Source of the DNA: Candidatus Lactobacillus pullistercoris | Lineage (GTDB): Bacteria; Bacillota; Bacilli; Lactobacillales; Lactobacillaceae | DNA: 47,949 nt | Direction of reading: 5' to 3' | NCBI GenBank assembly: GCA_018883635.1 | Contig: JAHLFT010000018.1 | Coordinates: 1-47,949 of the forward strand | Part shown: positions 30,353 through 39,070 of the stretch, in pieces | How the letters are laid out: every line of letters starts with the position of its first letter | Position numbering within the stretch: the stretch's first letter is position 1 | Position numbers and translations under genes: made by a program | The notes under the pieces: model-generated | Seen by the model: only the letters and a program-made list of their open reading frames with translations | Told to the model about the DNA's origin: nothing | The model's database searches: none

Positions 30353-31414
30353 ATGGAAACTAAAAAATATCTTGATTTAATTCAAATAGAATTATCTAAG
30401 ATGCCAGATTTTGTTAAAGAATATAATCTTGGCACTAATCATTCTTTGACCACTTCTTATCAGTATTTAACAGAAATTAGAAGATTTTTTGACTGGCTTC
30501 GTCATGAATCACTTTCAAATGCTGAAAACAATCAAGATATTAAAATATCGACATTGGAACATCTAAGAAGAAATGATATTATGCTTTATATCGATTATTT
30601 ACAACATAGCAAAAACCAGCAAGGTCGATTGAATTCTCCTACTACTGTTAATAGATCAATTAATGCTTTGCGCTCCCTATTTAAATTTTTAACTATTACA
30701 GCTGATAATAACAATGGCCAACCATACTTTGAAAGAAATGTAATGCTAAAAATTGAATCATTAAATAGCACTAAAACGTTAAATTATCGAGCTCATGTTC
30801 TTGAATCCCATATGTATACCGGTGATCTTAAATATCAATTTTTGGATTTTATAGATCTAGAATTTGAACATCGTTGTAATAAACAAGCATTGCCTTCTTT
30901 TAGGAAAAATAAAGAGCGTGATTTAGCAATAATTGCTTTAATTTTAGGTACAGGTATCAGAGTTTCAGAATGTGCTGGAGTTAATTTGCAGGATTTAAAT
31001 TTAAAAGAAGCAGTATTGGATGTAACCAGAAAAGGTGGACAAAGAGATAGTGTTCCGATTGCTGAATGGACAATTGATTATTTAATCGAATATAAAAAGA
31101 TTAGAAGTCAAAGATATCAGGCTGATAAAAAGATGACTGCTTTCTTTTTAACTAGATGGCATAATCAAACTAGAAGAATAACTACAAACGCAATTGAAAA
31201 AATGGTTAATAAATATTCCGCAAGTTTTGGCCATCCATTAACACCCCATAAATTACGTCATACTCTTGCTTCAGAGCTATATGGTGTCACAAAAGATCAG
31301 GTTCTAGTTGCACAACAGTTGGGACAAAAAGGAACTTCTGCTACAGATTTATATACTCACGTTGATCAAACCAAACAGCGCGAAGCTCTTAATAAAATAG
31401 ATAATGATAAATAA
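30353..31414 (+). CDS. Tyrosine recombinase, XerS-like
   Basis: Integrase-type recombinase of 353 residues, longer than XerC/XerD (about 300) and resembling XerS, the single recombinase that resolves dimers in streptococci and lactococci. Shared marks include YLTEIRRFFDWL, NKERDLAIIALIL, DVTRKGGQRDSV, TPHKLRHTLA and TDLYTHV. Catalytic residues seen are R203, K227, H299, R302 and Y334. The position normally His or Trp (LGH in XerS) is Gln325 (LGQKG). It has its own promoter and GGGAG ribosome binding site, and lies 0.7 kb from a dif site of XerCD type. It may be a terminus-linked accessory recombinase. The XerS label is by family resemblance only. Confidence 0.8.
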   Translation: METKKYLDLIQIELSKMPDFVKEYNLGTNHSLTTSYQYLTEIRRFFDWLRHESLSNAENNQDIKISTLEHLRRNDIMLYIDYLQHSKNQQGRLNSPTTVNRSINALRSLFKFLTITADNNNGQPYFERNVMLKIESLNSTKTLNYRAHVLESHMYTGDLKYQFLDFIDLEFEHRCNKQALPSFRKNKERDLAIIALILGTGIRVSECAGVNLQDLNLKEAVLDVTRKGGQRDSVPIAEWTIDYLIEYKKIRSQRYQADKKMTAFFLTRWHNQTRRITTNAIEKMVNKYSASFGHPLTPHKLRHTLASELYGVTKDQVLVAQQLGQKGTSATDLYTHVDQTKQREALNKIDNDK

Positions 31415-31428
31415 TAATGACAAAAAAT

Positions 31429-31461
31429 AAAAAAATGTACCGAAATTCGGTACATTTTTTT
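31429..31461. terminator. Bidirectional terminator, XerS-like gene / degV
   Basis: Perfect inverted repeat of 16-bp arms (31429-31444 and 31446-31461) with A- and T-tracts, between convergent genes. Confidence 0.9.
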
Positions 31462-32338
31462 ATTTAGTTAAATCTATTTTATCTATATCGATCATCCAAG
31501 CTATTGCAATTGATTTTTCACCTAAGTGTGTTGCGATAACTGGACTAAATTCAGCGACATCTACAGGCATACCTGGAAAGTTATTGTTAATAAATTCTTT
31601 TATACCTTCAGCTTGCTTAATATCATTTGAGTGAAAGACAAATAATCTAAGCTTATCTTTATAATCAAGCTGACTAGTTCTTTCTAAAGTAATACTTTCA
31701 ATTTTATTGACAGCTCGTTTCATTGATCGAATTTTATCAAAAGCTACAATTTTTCCATCTTTAAAAGTTAATAATGGCTTAATATGAAGCATCGTTCCAA
31801 TAAAAGCACTTGCATTACTTAAACGACCTCCACGGCTTAGATTCTTTAAATCATCGACAACAAATAATTCATCAATAGTATCTCTAATTTCATCAAGGTG
31901 CTTGATTATTTGTTCAGGAGTTAAGCCATTTTTTATCATTTTTGCTGCTGCTAAAACTAAATATCCTTGGAGTTTAACAGTCATTTTTGAATCATACGGA
32001 TGTAGATTATATTCCGGATTATTATGTGCAATATTTTTTAAAGTTTGATTGTATCCAGAAATACCACTAGATAAAGTGATATCTATGATTGCTTCATAGC
32101 CTTCATCATGGAGCTTATTATATAATTCAATCATTTTTCCCATACTTGGTTGAGAAGTCTTAGGGAAAGCAGCGCCTTGCCGTTGAGTTTCAAAAAGTTC
32201 TTCTGATGTAATATTGACGCCTTCTAGATATTCCTTATCCCCAATAATAACGGGAATCGGCATTACGATAACATTGTTGTCTTTAGCTTCTTTTTCAGTT
32301 AAAACACTTGTGCTATCGGTCACTAATGCAATCTTCAT
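31460..32338 (-). CDS. DegV family fatty-acid-binding protein (FakB-like), paralog 2
   Basis: Cytoplasmic lipid-binding protein of the DegV/FakB family. Motifs are VTDSTSVLT at the N-terminus, TSQPSMGKM (fatty-acid phosphate site), LSSGISG, and DDLKNLSRGGRLSNASAFIG followed by IKPLL. The length of 292 is normal. A MarR regulator lies 69 nt upstream on the same strand. An extended -10 (TGCTATAAT, minus strand, 32375-32383) in that gap gives the gene its own promoter. Linkage to a MarR regulator recalls FabT-type control of lipid genes in Firmicutes, though the regulator here is not shown to be FabT. Confidence 0.92.
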   Translation of the reverse strand: MKIALVTDSTSVLTEKEAKDNNVIVMPIPVIIGDKEYLEGVNITSEELFETQRQGAAFPKTSQPSMGKMIELYNKLHDEGYEAIIDITLSSGISGYNQTLKNIAHNNPEYNLHPYDSKMTVKLQGYLVLAAAKMIKNGLTPEQIIKHLDEIRDTIDELFVVDDLKNLSRGGRLSNASAFIGTMLHIKPLLTFKDGKIVAFDKIRSMKRAVNKIESITLERTSQLDYKDKLRLFVFHSNDIKQAEGIKEFINNNFPGMPVDVAEFSPVIATHLGEKSIAIAWMIDIDKIDLTK

Positions 32339-32374
32339 TATATAACCCTTTCATATTTTGATTTATATAGATGA

Positions 32375-32383
32375 ATTATAGCA
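32375..32383 (-). promoter_or_regulatory. Extended -10 promoter of degV paralog 2
   Basis: TGCTATAAT on the minus strand, about 35 nt upstream of the DegV start codon; -35 region weak. Confidence 0.55.
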
Positions 32384-32407
32384 TAAATGACAGTTAAGTT
32401 CGAATCT

Positions 32408-32848
32408 CTAGGCCATTTCAGATAAATTAGAATATTCTTTGCTTAATAATTCTAAATCATCAGTAAAACTACGCAATTTATTTTTATCAATTTTAGAAAA
32501 TATTTCTTGTTGGATTTCAATTAGGGCTTGTTTTAATTCTTTAACTTTAGTAAGACCATCTTCATTTAAATGAACATTTTTACTAGAACTTTTGTCTGAA
32601 CGAGTAATTTCAATAAGGGATCTAGTCTTTTTTTGTTGTAATTGTCTACTCAAAGTAGATAAAGAAATGTGTAATTCATCTGCGAGTTTTCCCATTGTTA
32701 ATGCTTGGTTCTGATTGTGGTCAAAGAACAATAAAATCCTTGTTTGTGAAATATTTAGTGAGCACTTGTGATTTATTTCTCTTTTAATATGATCTGCTAT
32801 AGTGCCAAATGATAAAACATCCATAAATTCAATATCTCCAATACTCAT
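32408..32848 (-). CDS. MarR family transcriptional regulator
   Basis: Winged helix-turn-helix regulator of 146 residues. The DNA-binding core is QTRILLFFDHNQNQALTMG, then ADELHISLSTLSRQLQQ, and the wing ...LIEITRSDKSSSKNVHLNEDG. Flanking helices would form the dimer. The start is uncertain: ATG 32848 lacks a good ribosome binding site, while ATG 32824 follows GGAGA at a longish distance and would shorten the protein by eight residues. A strong palindrome lies in its own promoter, suggesting autoregulation. The DegV gene downstream is the likely second target. Confidence 0.88.
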   Translation of the reverse strand: MSIGDIEFMDVLSFGTIADHIKREINHKCSLNISQTRILLFFDHNQNQALTMGKLADELHISLSTLSRQLQQKKTRSLIEITRSDKSSSKNVHLNEDGLTKVKELKQALIEIQQEIFSKIDKNKLRSFTDDLELLSKEYSNLSEMA

Positions 32849-32904
32849 TTCTGTGAAACATTTTAATTTGCATATAAGTTTTAACTAATTGCATTTAATT
32901 TAAT

Positions 32905-32947
32905 TATAGTATAACAGTTTTTCACAAATAAATCTTTGTGAAAAATA
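32905..32947 (-). promoter_or_regulatory. Promoter and palindromic operator of marR-degV
   Basis: An 11-bp perfect inverted repeat, TTTTTCACAAA at 32920-32930 and TTTGTGAAAAA at 32937-32947 (6-bp spacer), abuts an extended -10 (TGTTATACT on the minus strand, TATACT at 32910-32915). Further TTTCACA/TGTGAAA half-sites occur at 32853-32859 and 32960-32966. The layout fits repression by the adjacent MarR protein. Confidence 0.7.
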
Positions 32948-33014
32948 AAAGATAAATTTCACAAAGATAAGTACTCTATTTTAAGAATTAAAAAGCAGCA
33001 CTAAAATTTAAAAC

Positions 33015-33036
33015 TATACCAATTAATTGGTATAAT
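33015..33036 (+). promoter_or_regulatory. Promoter of rqcH with a 20-bp palindrome over the -10
   Basis: TATACCAATTAATTGGTATA is a perfect 20-bp palindrome at 33015-33034. Its right half runs into an extended -10, TGGTATAAT (TATAAT at 33031-33036). A protein bound here would block RNA polymerase. Confidence 0.65.
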
Positions 33037-33060
33037 AATTAATTGTTTAGAGGTGATATT

Positions 33061-34758
33061 ATGGCTTTCGACGGTCTATTTATATATAGTTTATTAAAAG
33101 ATTTATCTCCTACTCTTACTGGTGGACGTTTATCCAAAATTTATCAACCTTTTGATAAAGATTTGATTTTTGTTTTCAGAAAAGAAAGAAAAAATTACCA
33201 ACTTTTAATTTCTGCAAATGCGCAATATCCTCGAATGTATTTAACCAGTCAAACTATGAATAATCCAGATAAGGCTCCGACATTTGTAATGGTTTTAAGA
33301 AAATACCTTGAAGGATCAATTTTACAAAAAATAGATCAAGTTGGATTAGATCGAATTGTTAATTTTCATTTTAGTAATCGAAATGAATTAGGAGATCAAG
33401 TTAAATTAGTTTTATCAGTAGAACTAATGGGACGTCACAGTAATGTGATTTTGTATGATCAAGCAAGTGGACATATCATTGATTTACTGAAGAGAATAAA
33501 TCCTGACGAAAATAGAGCACGGATCCTGTTACCTAAAGCAAAATATGAACTTCCGCCATTAAAGCCAGGACTTAACGGTTTAGAGATTGATAAGGAACAA
33601 TTTGATAAACTAAAACAACAATATGATGATCCAGCCGAATTAGTAAAGAAAATTGATGGTTTAGATCGTGATGATCGCCAGGAATTATTAGGTTATTTAG
33701 AAGATGATTATTCGGAAAAAAGTTTTAGAACATTTTTCGATCAGTTTGAAACTCCTAAAGCTTTTGTATTGCTTTCTCCTAAAAATAAAAGAAAGATCTT
33801 CCCCTACCTTCCCTATCACCTAGATTTGCAAAAAGAAAGTTCGGACTCAGATTTAAATCATGCACTTGATGATTTTTACGAATATCAAGCAAATCGTGAT
33901 TGGGTAAAACAACGTGCAGCTAAAGTTGAAGGGGTAGTAAAAAATGAAAAAAATAAGCTTTCTAAGAAAATAATCAAACTTAAAAAGCACCTGGACTTAG
34001 CAGAAAATTCGGAGGGATATCGGATTCGTGGTGAAATTTTAAATGCTAACTTGCATTTGGTAAAACCTGGGATGAAAAAAATCGCTTTACCAAACTATTA
34101 TGATGATAATAAGCCAATAGAAGTAAAGCTAGATGAAGCACTATCCCCTGCACGAAACGCCCAAAAGTATTTTACAAAGTATAAGAAGCTTCGCGATTCA
34201 ATTAAACATGTTAATGAACAAATAAAGATTGCACAAGAAAACTTAAATTATTTTGATTCTATTCAAACTGCAATTGATAATGCGGATCCGCAAGATATTG
34301 ATCAAATTAATGTTGAGTTACAAAATCAAGGTTATATCCGTAAACAACAACGTAATGTAAGACGTAAAAAGATTACAGAAAAGAATTTAAATAAATTCAA
34401 ACTTTCATCAGGAAAGATCGTCTTAGTTGGTAAAAATAATTATCAAAATGATTGGCTGACTTTGAAAAAAGCAAATAAAACGGATTATTGGTTCCATGTA
34501 AAAAATATGCCAGGATCGCATGTGATTTTGCGGGATGACAATCCAAGTGCGCAAGATATTCTTGAAGCAGCAGAAATTGCCGCATACTTTTCAAAAGCAA
34601 AATTGTCAGCCCATGTTCAGGTTGATTATGTTCAAGATAAACGCGTTAAAAAGCCTAATGGCGCTAAGCCTGGGTTTGTAATTTATACAGGACAAAATTC
34701 TATTGAAGTTACTCCTGATGAAAAAGAAGTTATGCAAAAGAAATTAGTTGAAAAATAA
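33061..34758 (+). CDS. rqcH: Ribosome quality control protein RqcH (FbpA, NFACT family)
   Basis: NFACT-family protein related to eukaryotic Rqc2. It binds 50S subunits carrying stalled peptidyl-tRNA and directs C-terminal alanine tailing that marks the peptide for degradation. Older names are fibronectin-binding protein FbpA and YloA. The NFACT-N domain has the critical DR pair at D97-R98 (GLDRIVNF). A coiled-coil middle lies at about 270-430, and the NFACT-R domain has WFHVKNMPGSHVIL and the C-terminal FVIYTGQNS. The length is 565. I start at ATG 33061 with GAGGTG at 33050-33055; an upstream ATG at 33043 overlaps the ribosome binding site. It has its own promoter. Confidence 0.93.
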   Translation: MAFDGLFIYSLLKDLSPTLTGGRLSKIYQPFDKDLIFVFRKERKNYQLLISANAQYPRMYLTSQTMNNPDKAPTFVMVLRKYLEGSILQKIDQVGLDRIVNFHFSNRNELGDQVKLVLSVELMGRHSNVILYDQASGHIIDLLKRINPDENRARILLPKAKYELPPLKPGLNGLEIDKEQFDKLKQQYDDPAELVKKIDGLDRDDRQELLGYLEDDYSEKSFRTFFDQFETPKAFVLLSPKNKRKIFPYLPYHLDLQKESSDSDLNHALDDFYEYQANRDWVKQRAAKVEGVVKNEKNKLSKKIIKLKKHLDLAENSEGYRIRGEILNANLHLVKPGMKKIALPNYYDDNKPIEVKLDEALSPARNAQKYFTKYKKLRDSIKHVNEQIKIAQENLNYFDSIQTAIDNADPQDIDQINVELQNQGYIRKQQRNVRRKKITEKNLNKFKLSSGKIVLVGKNNYQNDWLTLKKANKTDYWFHVKNMPGSHVILRDDNPSAQDILEAAEIAAYFSKAKLSAHVQVDYVQDKRVKKPNGAKPGFVIYTGQNSIEVTPDEKEVMQKKLVEK

Positions 34759-34802
34759 ATAAAAGACACGAAATTATGATTTTAAATTTCGTGTCTTTTA
34801 TT
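34758..34802. terminator. Bidirectional terminator, rqcH / carB
   Basis: Perfect 18-bp inverted repeat (34758-34775 and 34785-34802) rich in A on one flank and T on the other, between two convergent genes. Confidence 0.9.
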
Positions 34803-34820
34803 ATTTTCGTCTTTTATTTT

Positions 34821-37800
34821 TTAAATAGGTTGAGTAGTAAGTGCTAAAGATTCTAAAACATTTAGAATAAGTTCAGCGGTTTCGATACTTGAAAATACTG
34901 GGATATGAGTATATAAAGCTTGGTCTCTTATTAAGATCGCATCCGCACTAGCAGCATCTGACAGGTTAGTTACATTAACAACCATGACAATCTTATGTTG
35001 CTTTATTTTATTTAACAAATTACGAGGATCCTCATGGACTTTATCTACCACTCCAGTAGTAATTCCCGCTTCCGCAAACATATTAGCGGTACCCTCTGTC
35101 GCGATTAATTTAAATCCCAATTTATCAAATCTGCGAGCTAAGTTAGTAACTCTTTCTTTATCTTCATCTCTAACAGAGATAAAAATCGTACCGTAACTTG
35201 GAATATGCAAATCACTTGCTTCGTAACCTTTGTATAAGGCTTTGGCTAAATGAATATCTCGTCCCATTACTGAACCTGATGACTTCATTTTGGAGTCAAA
35301 AGTATTGTCACTACTATAATCAATGTATGAAAAAACTGGCATCTTTACATGAATAAAATTATTAGCTTGCCATAATTCTTCTTTGCAGTCCAAATCTTTT
35401 AAGTTTTGTCCAGAAAGGACTTTAGTTGCATAGGCAGTTATGTCTTTGCCCAATGCCTTGGACAAAAAGGCTACATTATGCCCTGCATATGGTTTTATTT
35501 GAAGTAAATACAAAACACCATTATTTTGTAAAAAATGAAGATTATAAATTCCGCGAATCTTTAATTGATTGATTAATTTAATTGCGGCTGAGGCTAATTT
35601 TTCTTGTCCTACTTTATCCAAATTTTGAGGTTTAAACACAGCAATCGAATCTGATGCGTGAGATCCAGTTTGTTCCAAATGTTCGATTATCCCTGGAATA
35701 GTCGTTTCTGTGCCGTCTGAAATAGCAGTAACTTCATATTTATTGCCCTCTATGAAACGTGAAACGGTAATTTGATCTAATTGATTTTCGCTTAAGTATT
35801 TATTAACTGCCGGCATATCATATACAACTGCAGATTTAGGTTTGACATCTCTACTAAAACCGCCAATTAAAATTGGAAATTGATTGTGTTTTACAAAGTC
35901 TATTGCTTCAGATTCATTAGAAGTAGTTAAAGCAGGTACTTGTTTAAGACCAAAACCAGGTTTTTTTAAAATATTGGTAATTTTTTGCCTAGGATCTTCT
36001 TTAATGTTTCCTAAAATATTTAGTCCTTTTTCAATTAATTGCTTACTTAAGGCACTGATTTTTTTACCTGAGAATTGTAAGAGAATATTATTTACTTTTT
36101 CTTTTTTAGCAACTGTAACAATATTTTCTACTGTAATTGGATCAAAATAAACTCGGTCAGCATGTTTGAAACCATTTGCGACTGATTCATCATTGTTTGA
36201 TAACAAAATTGTTGCATAACCGCTATTATGTAAAGTTGTTATTGCATGATCAAGCATATAATCAAATTCGCTTGTAACCGAGATTTGTAACGGTAACATG
36301 CCAATAATTAGTACCTTCTTGTCTGCCGTTAATGGTTTAACTTCATTATCGACATCATAAGCACTGTAATATGCATCAACGTTACTTGGATATATTCCAG
36401 CTGAACCATCAATTTTCAAATAAGATGGCTCAATATTTAATTTAGACAAGAGATGTTCAATTTCTTTAGCGTCTTTTCCCGTTAGGCGGGCTAAAAATTG
36501 ATTTGAGAAACCACGTCTTTTAGCCTCTATTAATAGTTCTGATGTAAAACTGTCGTTGTTGTATAAATTTTGGGCTAAATTAACAATATTTAAAAGTTTT
36601 TGATAATAGATGGGATGCAAATAAACCACATTTTGTAATTGGTTATAAGTCATACCTTTAGCAATTGCTGCCAAGAGTTTTATTAAATGCATTTCATCGG
36701 GATGCACTAAGTCATTTAAAATTTCTTTTTCATCTTTTTGATATTCTTTTTTGAAAAGATTCCAACTGATATCAAGATCAGTTGTTGAAGCTAAACCTTT
36801 TAGAAAAGCAGCTTCAAAGTTTTGACCAATTCCCATTACTTCGCCACTAGCTTGCATGCGATTAGTTAAACTATAGTGATTATATCCTGATTCAGATAAT
36901 GACCAATATGGCATTTTAACCGATACTGCATCAAGTGTTGGCTCAATTACTGCACTTAAACCTGAGGCTGGATCAATAATTTCGTTTAAATTATAACCAA
37001 TAGCTACTTTTGCAACTATATAACCAGCGCTATATAGTCCGGCTTTTTGAATCCAAACTACACTTCGAGTCAAACGGGGTTTAATATTTAAAACTTTATA
37101 TTTAATATGAGTGCCATGATGACGGATGGCAAAATGGACACTCATTATTCCAATAAGATCTAAATTCTCAGCAATTTTTTTAACTACTGCTCTCAATTCT
37201 TGAACTTGATCATTGTTCAAAGTTAGTGCAGGCATTACCATGGTCGAGTCACCATAATTAATCCCAACAGGTTCAATTGAGCCAGCAAAATTTGTAAATA
37301 CTATGTTTCCGTTAGAGTCACGAATAACGTTAATAATCACTTCTTCCCAAGTTGAGAGATCTTCAGTTAAGCGGTAATGTTTCCAAGAAAAATTATCGCT
37401 TAAACTTTCCTTTTTAAAATATGCGATTAAATCTTCAATTGTATCAATTACAATATGTTCATTATGAACATAGCGATTATATTTTGTGACCATTACAGGG
37501 AAAGAAACTGCATCTTTAATTTGATCGACATGAGATATTAAATCATCGGAAGATAAATTAGTTAAATGCCAAGACTGGTTGACTCTGATTCCTAATCCTG
37601 ATAAGAATTCGCTTCTTTTTTGTTGATTTCCTAAAGCTAAAGTACGAGGATTCAACGTTAATAATTTTATCTTCATTTGTTGCAAGATACCGTCTTGGAT
37701 CAATTTATGTGCAACTTTTAAACCTGTAGTTGAACCATATGCGGTAATGATTGCATCTGGTTCTTCCATTCTAAGAATTCTTTTTAGAAAATCTAAAGTC

Positions 37801-38006
37801 ATTGGTTCAAGATAAACAGTAACATTATCTTTTTTATCTGTAGAAATAGTTGCAGGATTGGGATTTACAAGTATGACTTGAATCCCCTCTTCTACTAATG
37901 CATTTATTGCATCGTTAGCTAATAAATCCATTTCTGCAACACTACCTATTAAAGTTGGACCTGAACCAATAATTAATATTTTGTCTAAATCATTTTCTAA
38001 AGGCAT
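34821..38006 (-). CDS. carB: CarB-like protein, probably catalytically inactive
   Basis: Homolog of the carbamoyl phosphate synthetase large subunit: two ATP-grasp halves (about 1-400 and 560-930), a helical oligomerisation region between them, and a C-terminal MGS-type allosteric domain (about 938-1061). The 1061-residue length is close to normal, with no stop or frameshift. Both ATP sites are degraded. In the first, the glycine loop after the conserved Arg reads TKYNRYVHNEH (174-184), and the EMNPR motif has become NIKPR (N307, K309). In the second, the loop is GGFSRDVKPKS (715-725) and EVNPR is QIKPY (836-840). The allosteric domain is well kept (ATEGTA, 969-974). It probably cannot make carbamoyl phosphate. 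One nt separates it from carA. Confidence 0.9.
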   Translation of the reverse strand: MPLENDLDKILIIGSGPTLIGSVAEMDLLANDAINALVEEGIQVILVNPNPATISTDKKDNVTVYLEPMTLDFLKRILRMEEPDAIITAYGSTTGLKVAHKLIQDGILQQMKIKLLTLNPRTLALGNQQKRSEFLSGLGIRVNQSWHLTNLSSDDLISHVDQIKDAVSFPVMVTKYNRYVHNEHIVIDTIEDLIAYFKKESLSDNFSWKHYRLTEDLSTWEEVIINVIRDSNGNIVFTNFAGSIEPVGINYGDSTMVMPALTLNNDQVQELRAVVKKIAENLDLIGIMSVHFAIRHHGTHIKYKVLNIKPRLTRSVVWIQKAGLYSAGYIVAKVAIGYNLNEIIDPASGLSAVIEPTLDAVSVKMPYWSLSESGYNHYSLTNRMQASGEVMGIGQNFEAAFLKGLASTTDLDISWNLFKKEYQKDEKEILNDLVHPDEMHLIKLLAAIAKGMTYNQLQNVVYLHPIYYQKLLNIVNLAQNLYNNDSFTSELLIEAKRRGFSNQFLARLTGKDAKEIEHLLSKLNIEPSYLKIDGSAGIYPSNVDAYYSAYDVDNEVKPLTADKKVLIIGMLPLQISVTSEFDYMLDHAITTLHNSGYATILLSNNDESVANGFKHADRVYFDPITVENIVTVAKKEKVNNILLQFSGKKISALSKQLIEKGLNILGNIKEDPRQKITNILKKPGFGLKQVPALTTSNESEAIDFVKHNQFPILIGGFSRDVKPKSAVVYDMPAVNKYLSENQLDQITVSRFIEGNKYEVTAISDGTETTIPGIIEHLEQTGSHASDSIAVFKPQNLDKVGQEKLASAAIKLINQLKIRGIYNLHFLQNNGVLYLLQIKPYAGHNVAFLSKALGKDITAYATKVLSGQNLKDLDCKEELWQANNFIHVKMPVFSYIDYSSDNTFDSKMKSSGSVMGRDIHLAKALYKGYEASDLHIPSYGTIFISVRDEDKERVTNLARRFDKLGFKLIATEGTANMFAEAGITTGVVDKVHEDPRNLLNKIKQHKIVMVVNVTNLSDAASADAILIRDQALYTHIPVFSSIETAELILNVLESLALTTQPI

Positions 38007-38007
38007 T

Positions 38008-39066
38008 TTACTTCTCCATCATTTTTAAGAAATGATCAAAAACTTCCATAGCATCAAGACTTCCTGGAGCTCCTTCTGGATTAAAGGCAGTCGCAATTAC
38101 CCTATCTTCTTCTATTGTGTAACCTGCTAATAATTCAGTATGTAAGTCAAAAAATTCTTGATTCATATTAAACTTTACACTGTCTTGTAAAATTAACTGA
38201 TCAATATCCATTGAAGTTTGCCAAATTTTATCAGAATTTTGTTCAATTACAGGATAATTTATTCCATTAAAACTTTGAGGCAATTTCACTAATTCTAATT
38301 TTAAGTATTGGCTAATAGCCAAAAACCCTAATCCAATTCCTAAGATCGGCAATTTTTTGTAAAATTTATTGAGAATTGGTGAAAGAACGGATAAGACTTC
38401 ATCAGGTTCTCCAGGTCCGTTTGAAATAATAATTCCATCAGGACGCAAATTTTCAACATCTACCGGATTAGCATTATAAGGTAATACCGTAACATTGACT
38501 TTTCTTAGAGATAATTCCCTTAGCATAGAATGCTTTAATCCTAAATCAATTACAGCAACAGACTTTCCCATATTAGGCGCTGCATAAGCATTTTTAGTTG
38601 AAACTGTAGCTGATTTATTTTTGGGAAGAACTAAAGCTTTAATTTGATCAAAGGAATGTTCATCATCTGTATCCATAATCGATGCTTTAATCATGTGATT
38701 TTGAACTAAACGATGAACTAACGCACGCGTATCAACATTAAAAATAGCAGGAATCTTTTTTTCTTTTAAAAAAGAATTTAAATCTTGAAAGTTCTCATTG
38801 TCAGAAATATTGAGTGCAACATCATTAGCAATGATTCCTTTAACAGTTGGATCGATACTCTCATAATCAATTGCATTGATTCCGCTGTTTCCAATCATTG
38901 GTGTGGTAAAGACTAAAATCTTTCCAGCATTCGTCGGATCCGTTAAAGCTTCTTGGTAACCAAAGTTAGAAGTTTGAATGGCTAATTCACCTGTAGAAAT
39001 AATGTTTGATCCGATTCCCTCTCCTGCAAAGGAGCTTCCATCTTCAAGAATTAAATATCGTTTCAT
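38008..39066 (-). CDS. carA: CarA-like protein, probably catalytically inactive
   Basis: Homolog of the glutamine-hydrolysing small subunit of carbamoyl phosphate synthetase, 352 residues (normal length). The N-terminal CarA-specific domain is well conserved (STGELAIQTSNFGYQEALTD, VDTRALVHRL). The class I amidotransferase domain is recognisable (DLGLKHSMLREL, ISNGPGEPDEV). However, the nucleophile motif GICLGHQ reads GIGLGFL, with Gly245 in place of Cys, and the catalytic HPE reads NPE (Asn329; Glu331 retained). The oxyanion and substrate region (SQNHG) is also lost. It should not hydrolyse glutamine. It is 4 nt from rluD and 1 nt from carB, so it is in the same transcript. Confidence 0.9.
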   Translation of the reverse strand: MKRYLILEDGSSFAGEGIGSNIISTGELAIQTSNFGYQEALTDPTNAGKILVFTTPMIGNSGINAIDYESIDPTVKGIIANDVALNISDNENFQDLNSFLKEKKIPAIFNVDTRALVHRLVQNHMIKASIMDTDDEHSFDQIKALVLPKNKSATVSTKNAYAAPNMGKSVAVIDLGLKHSMLRELSLRKVNVTVLPYNANPVDVENLRPDGIIISNGPGEPDEVLSVLSPILNKFYKKLPILGIGLGFLAISQYLKLELVKLPQSFNGINYPVIEQNSDKIWQTSMDIDQLILQDSVKFNMNQEFFDLHTELLAGYTIEEDRVIATAFNPEGAPGSLDAMEVFDHFLKMMEK

Positions 39067-39070
39067 AGGA

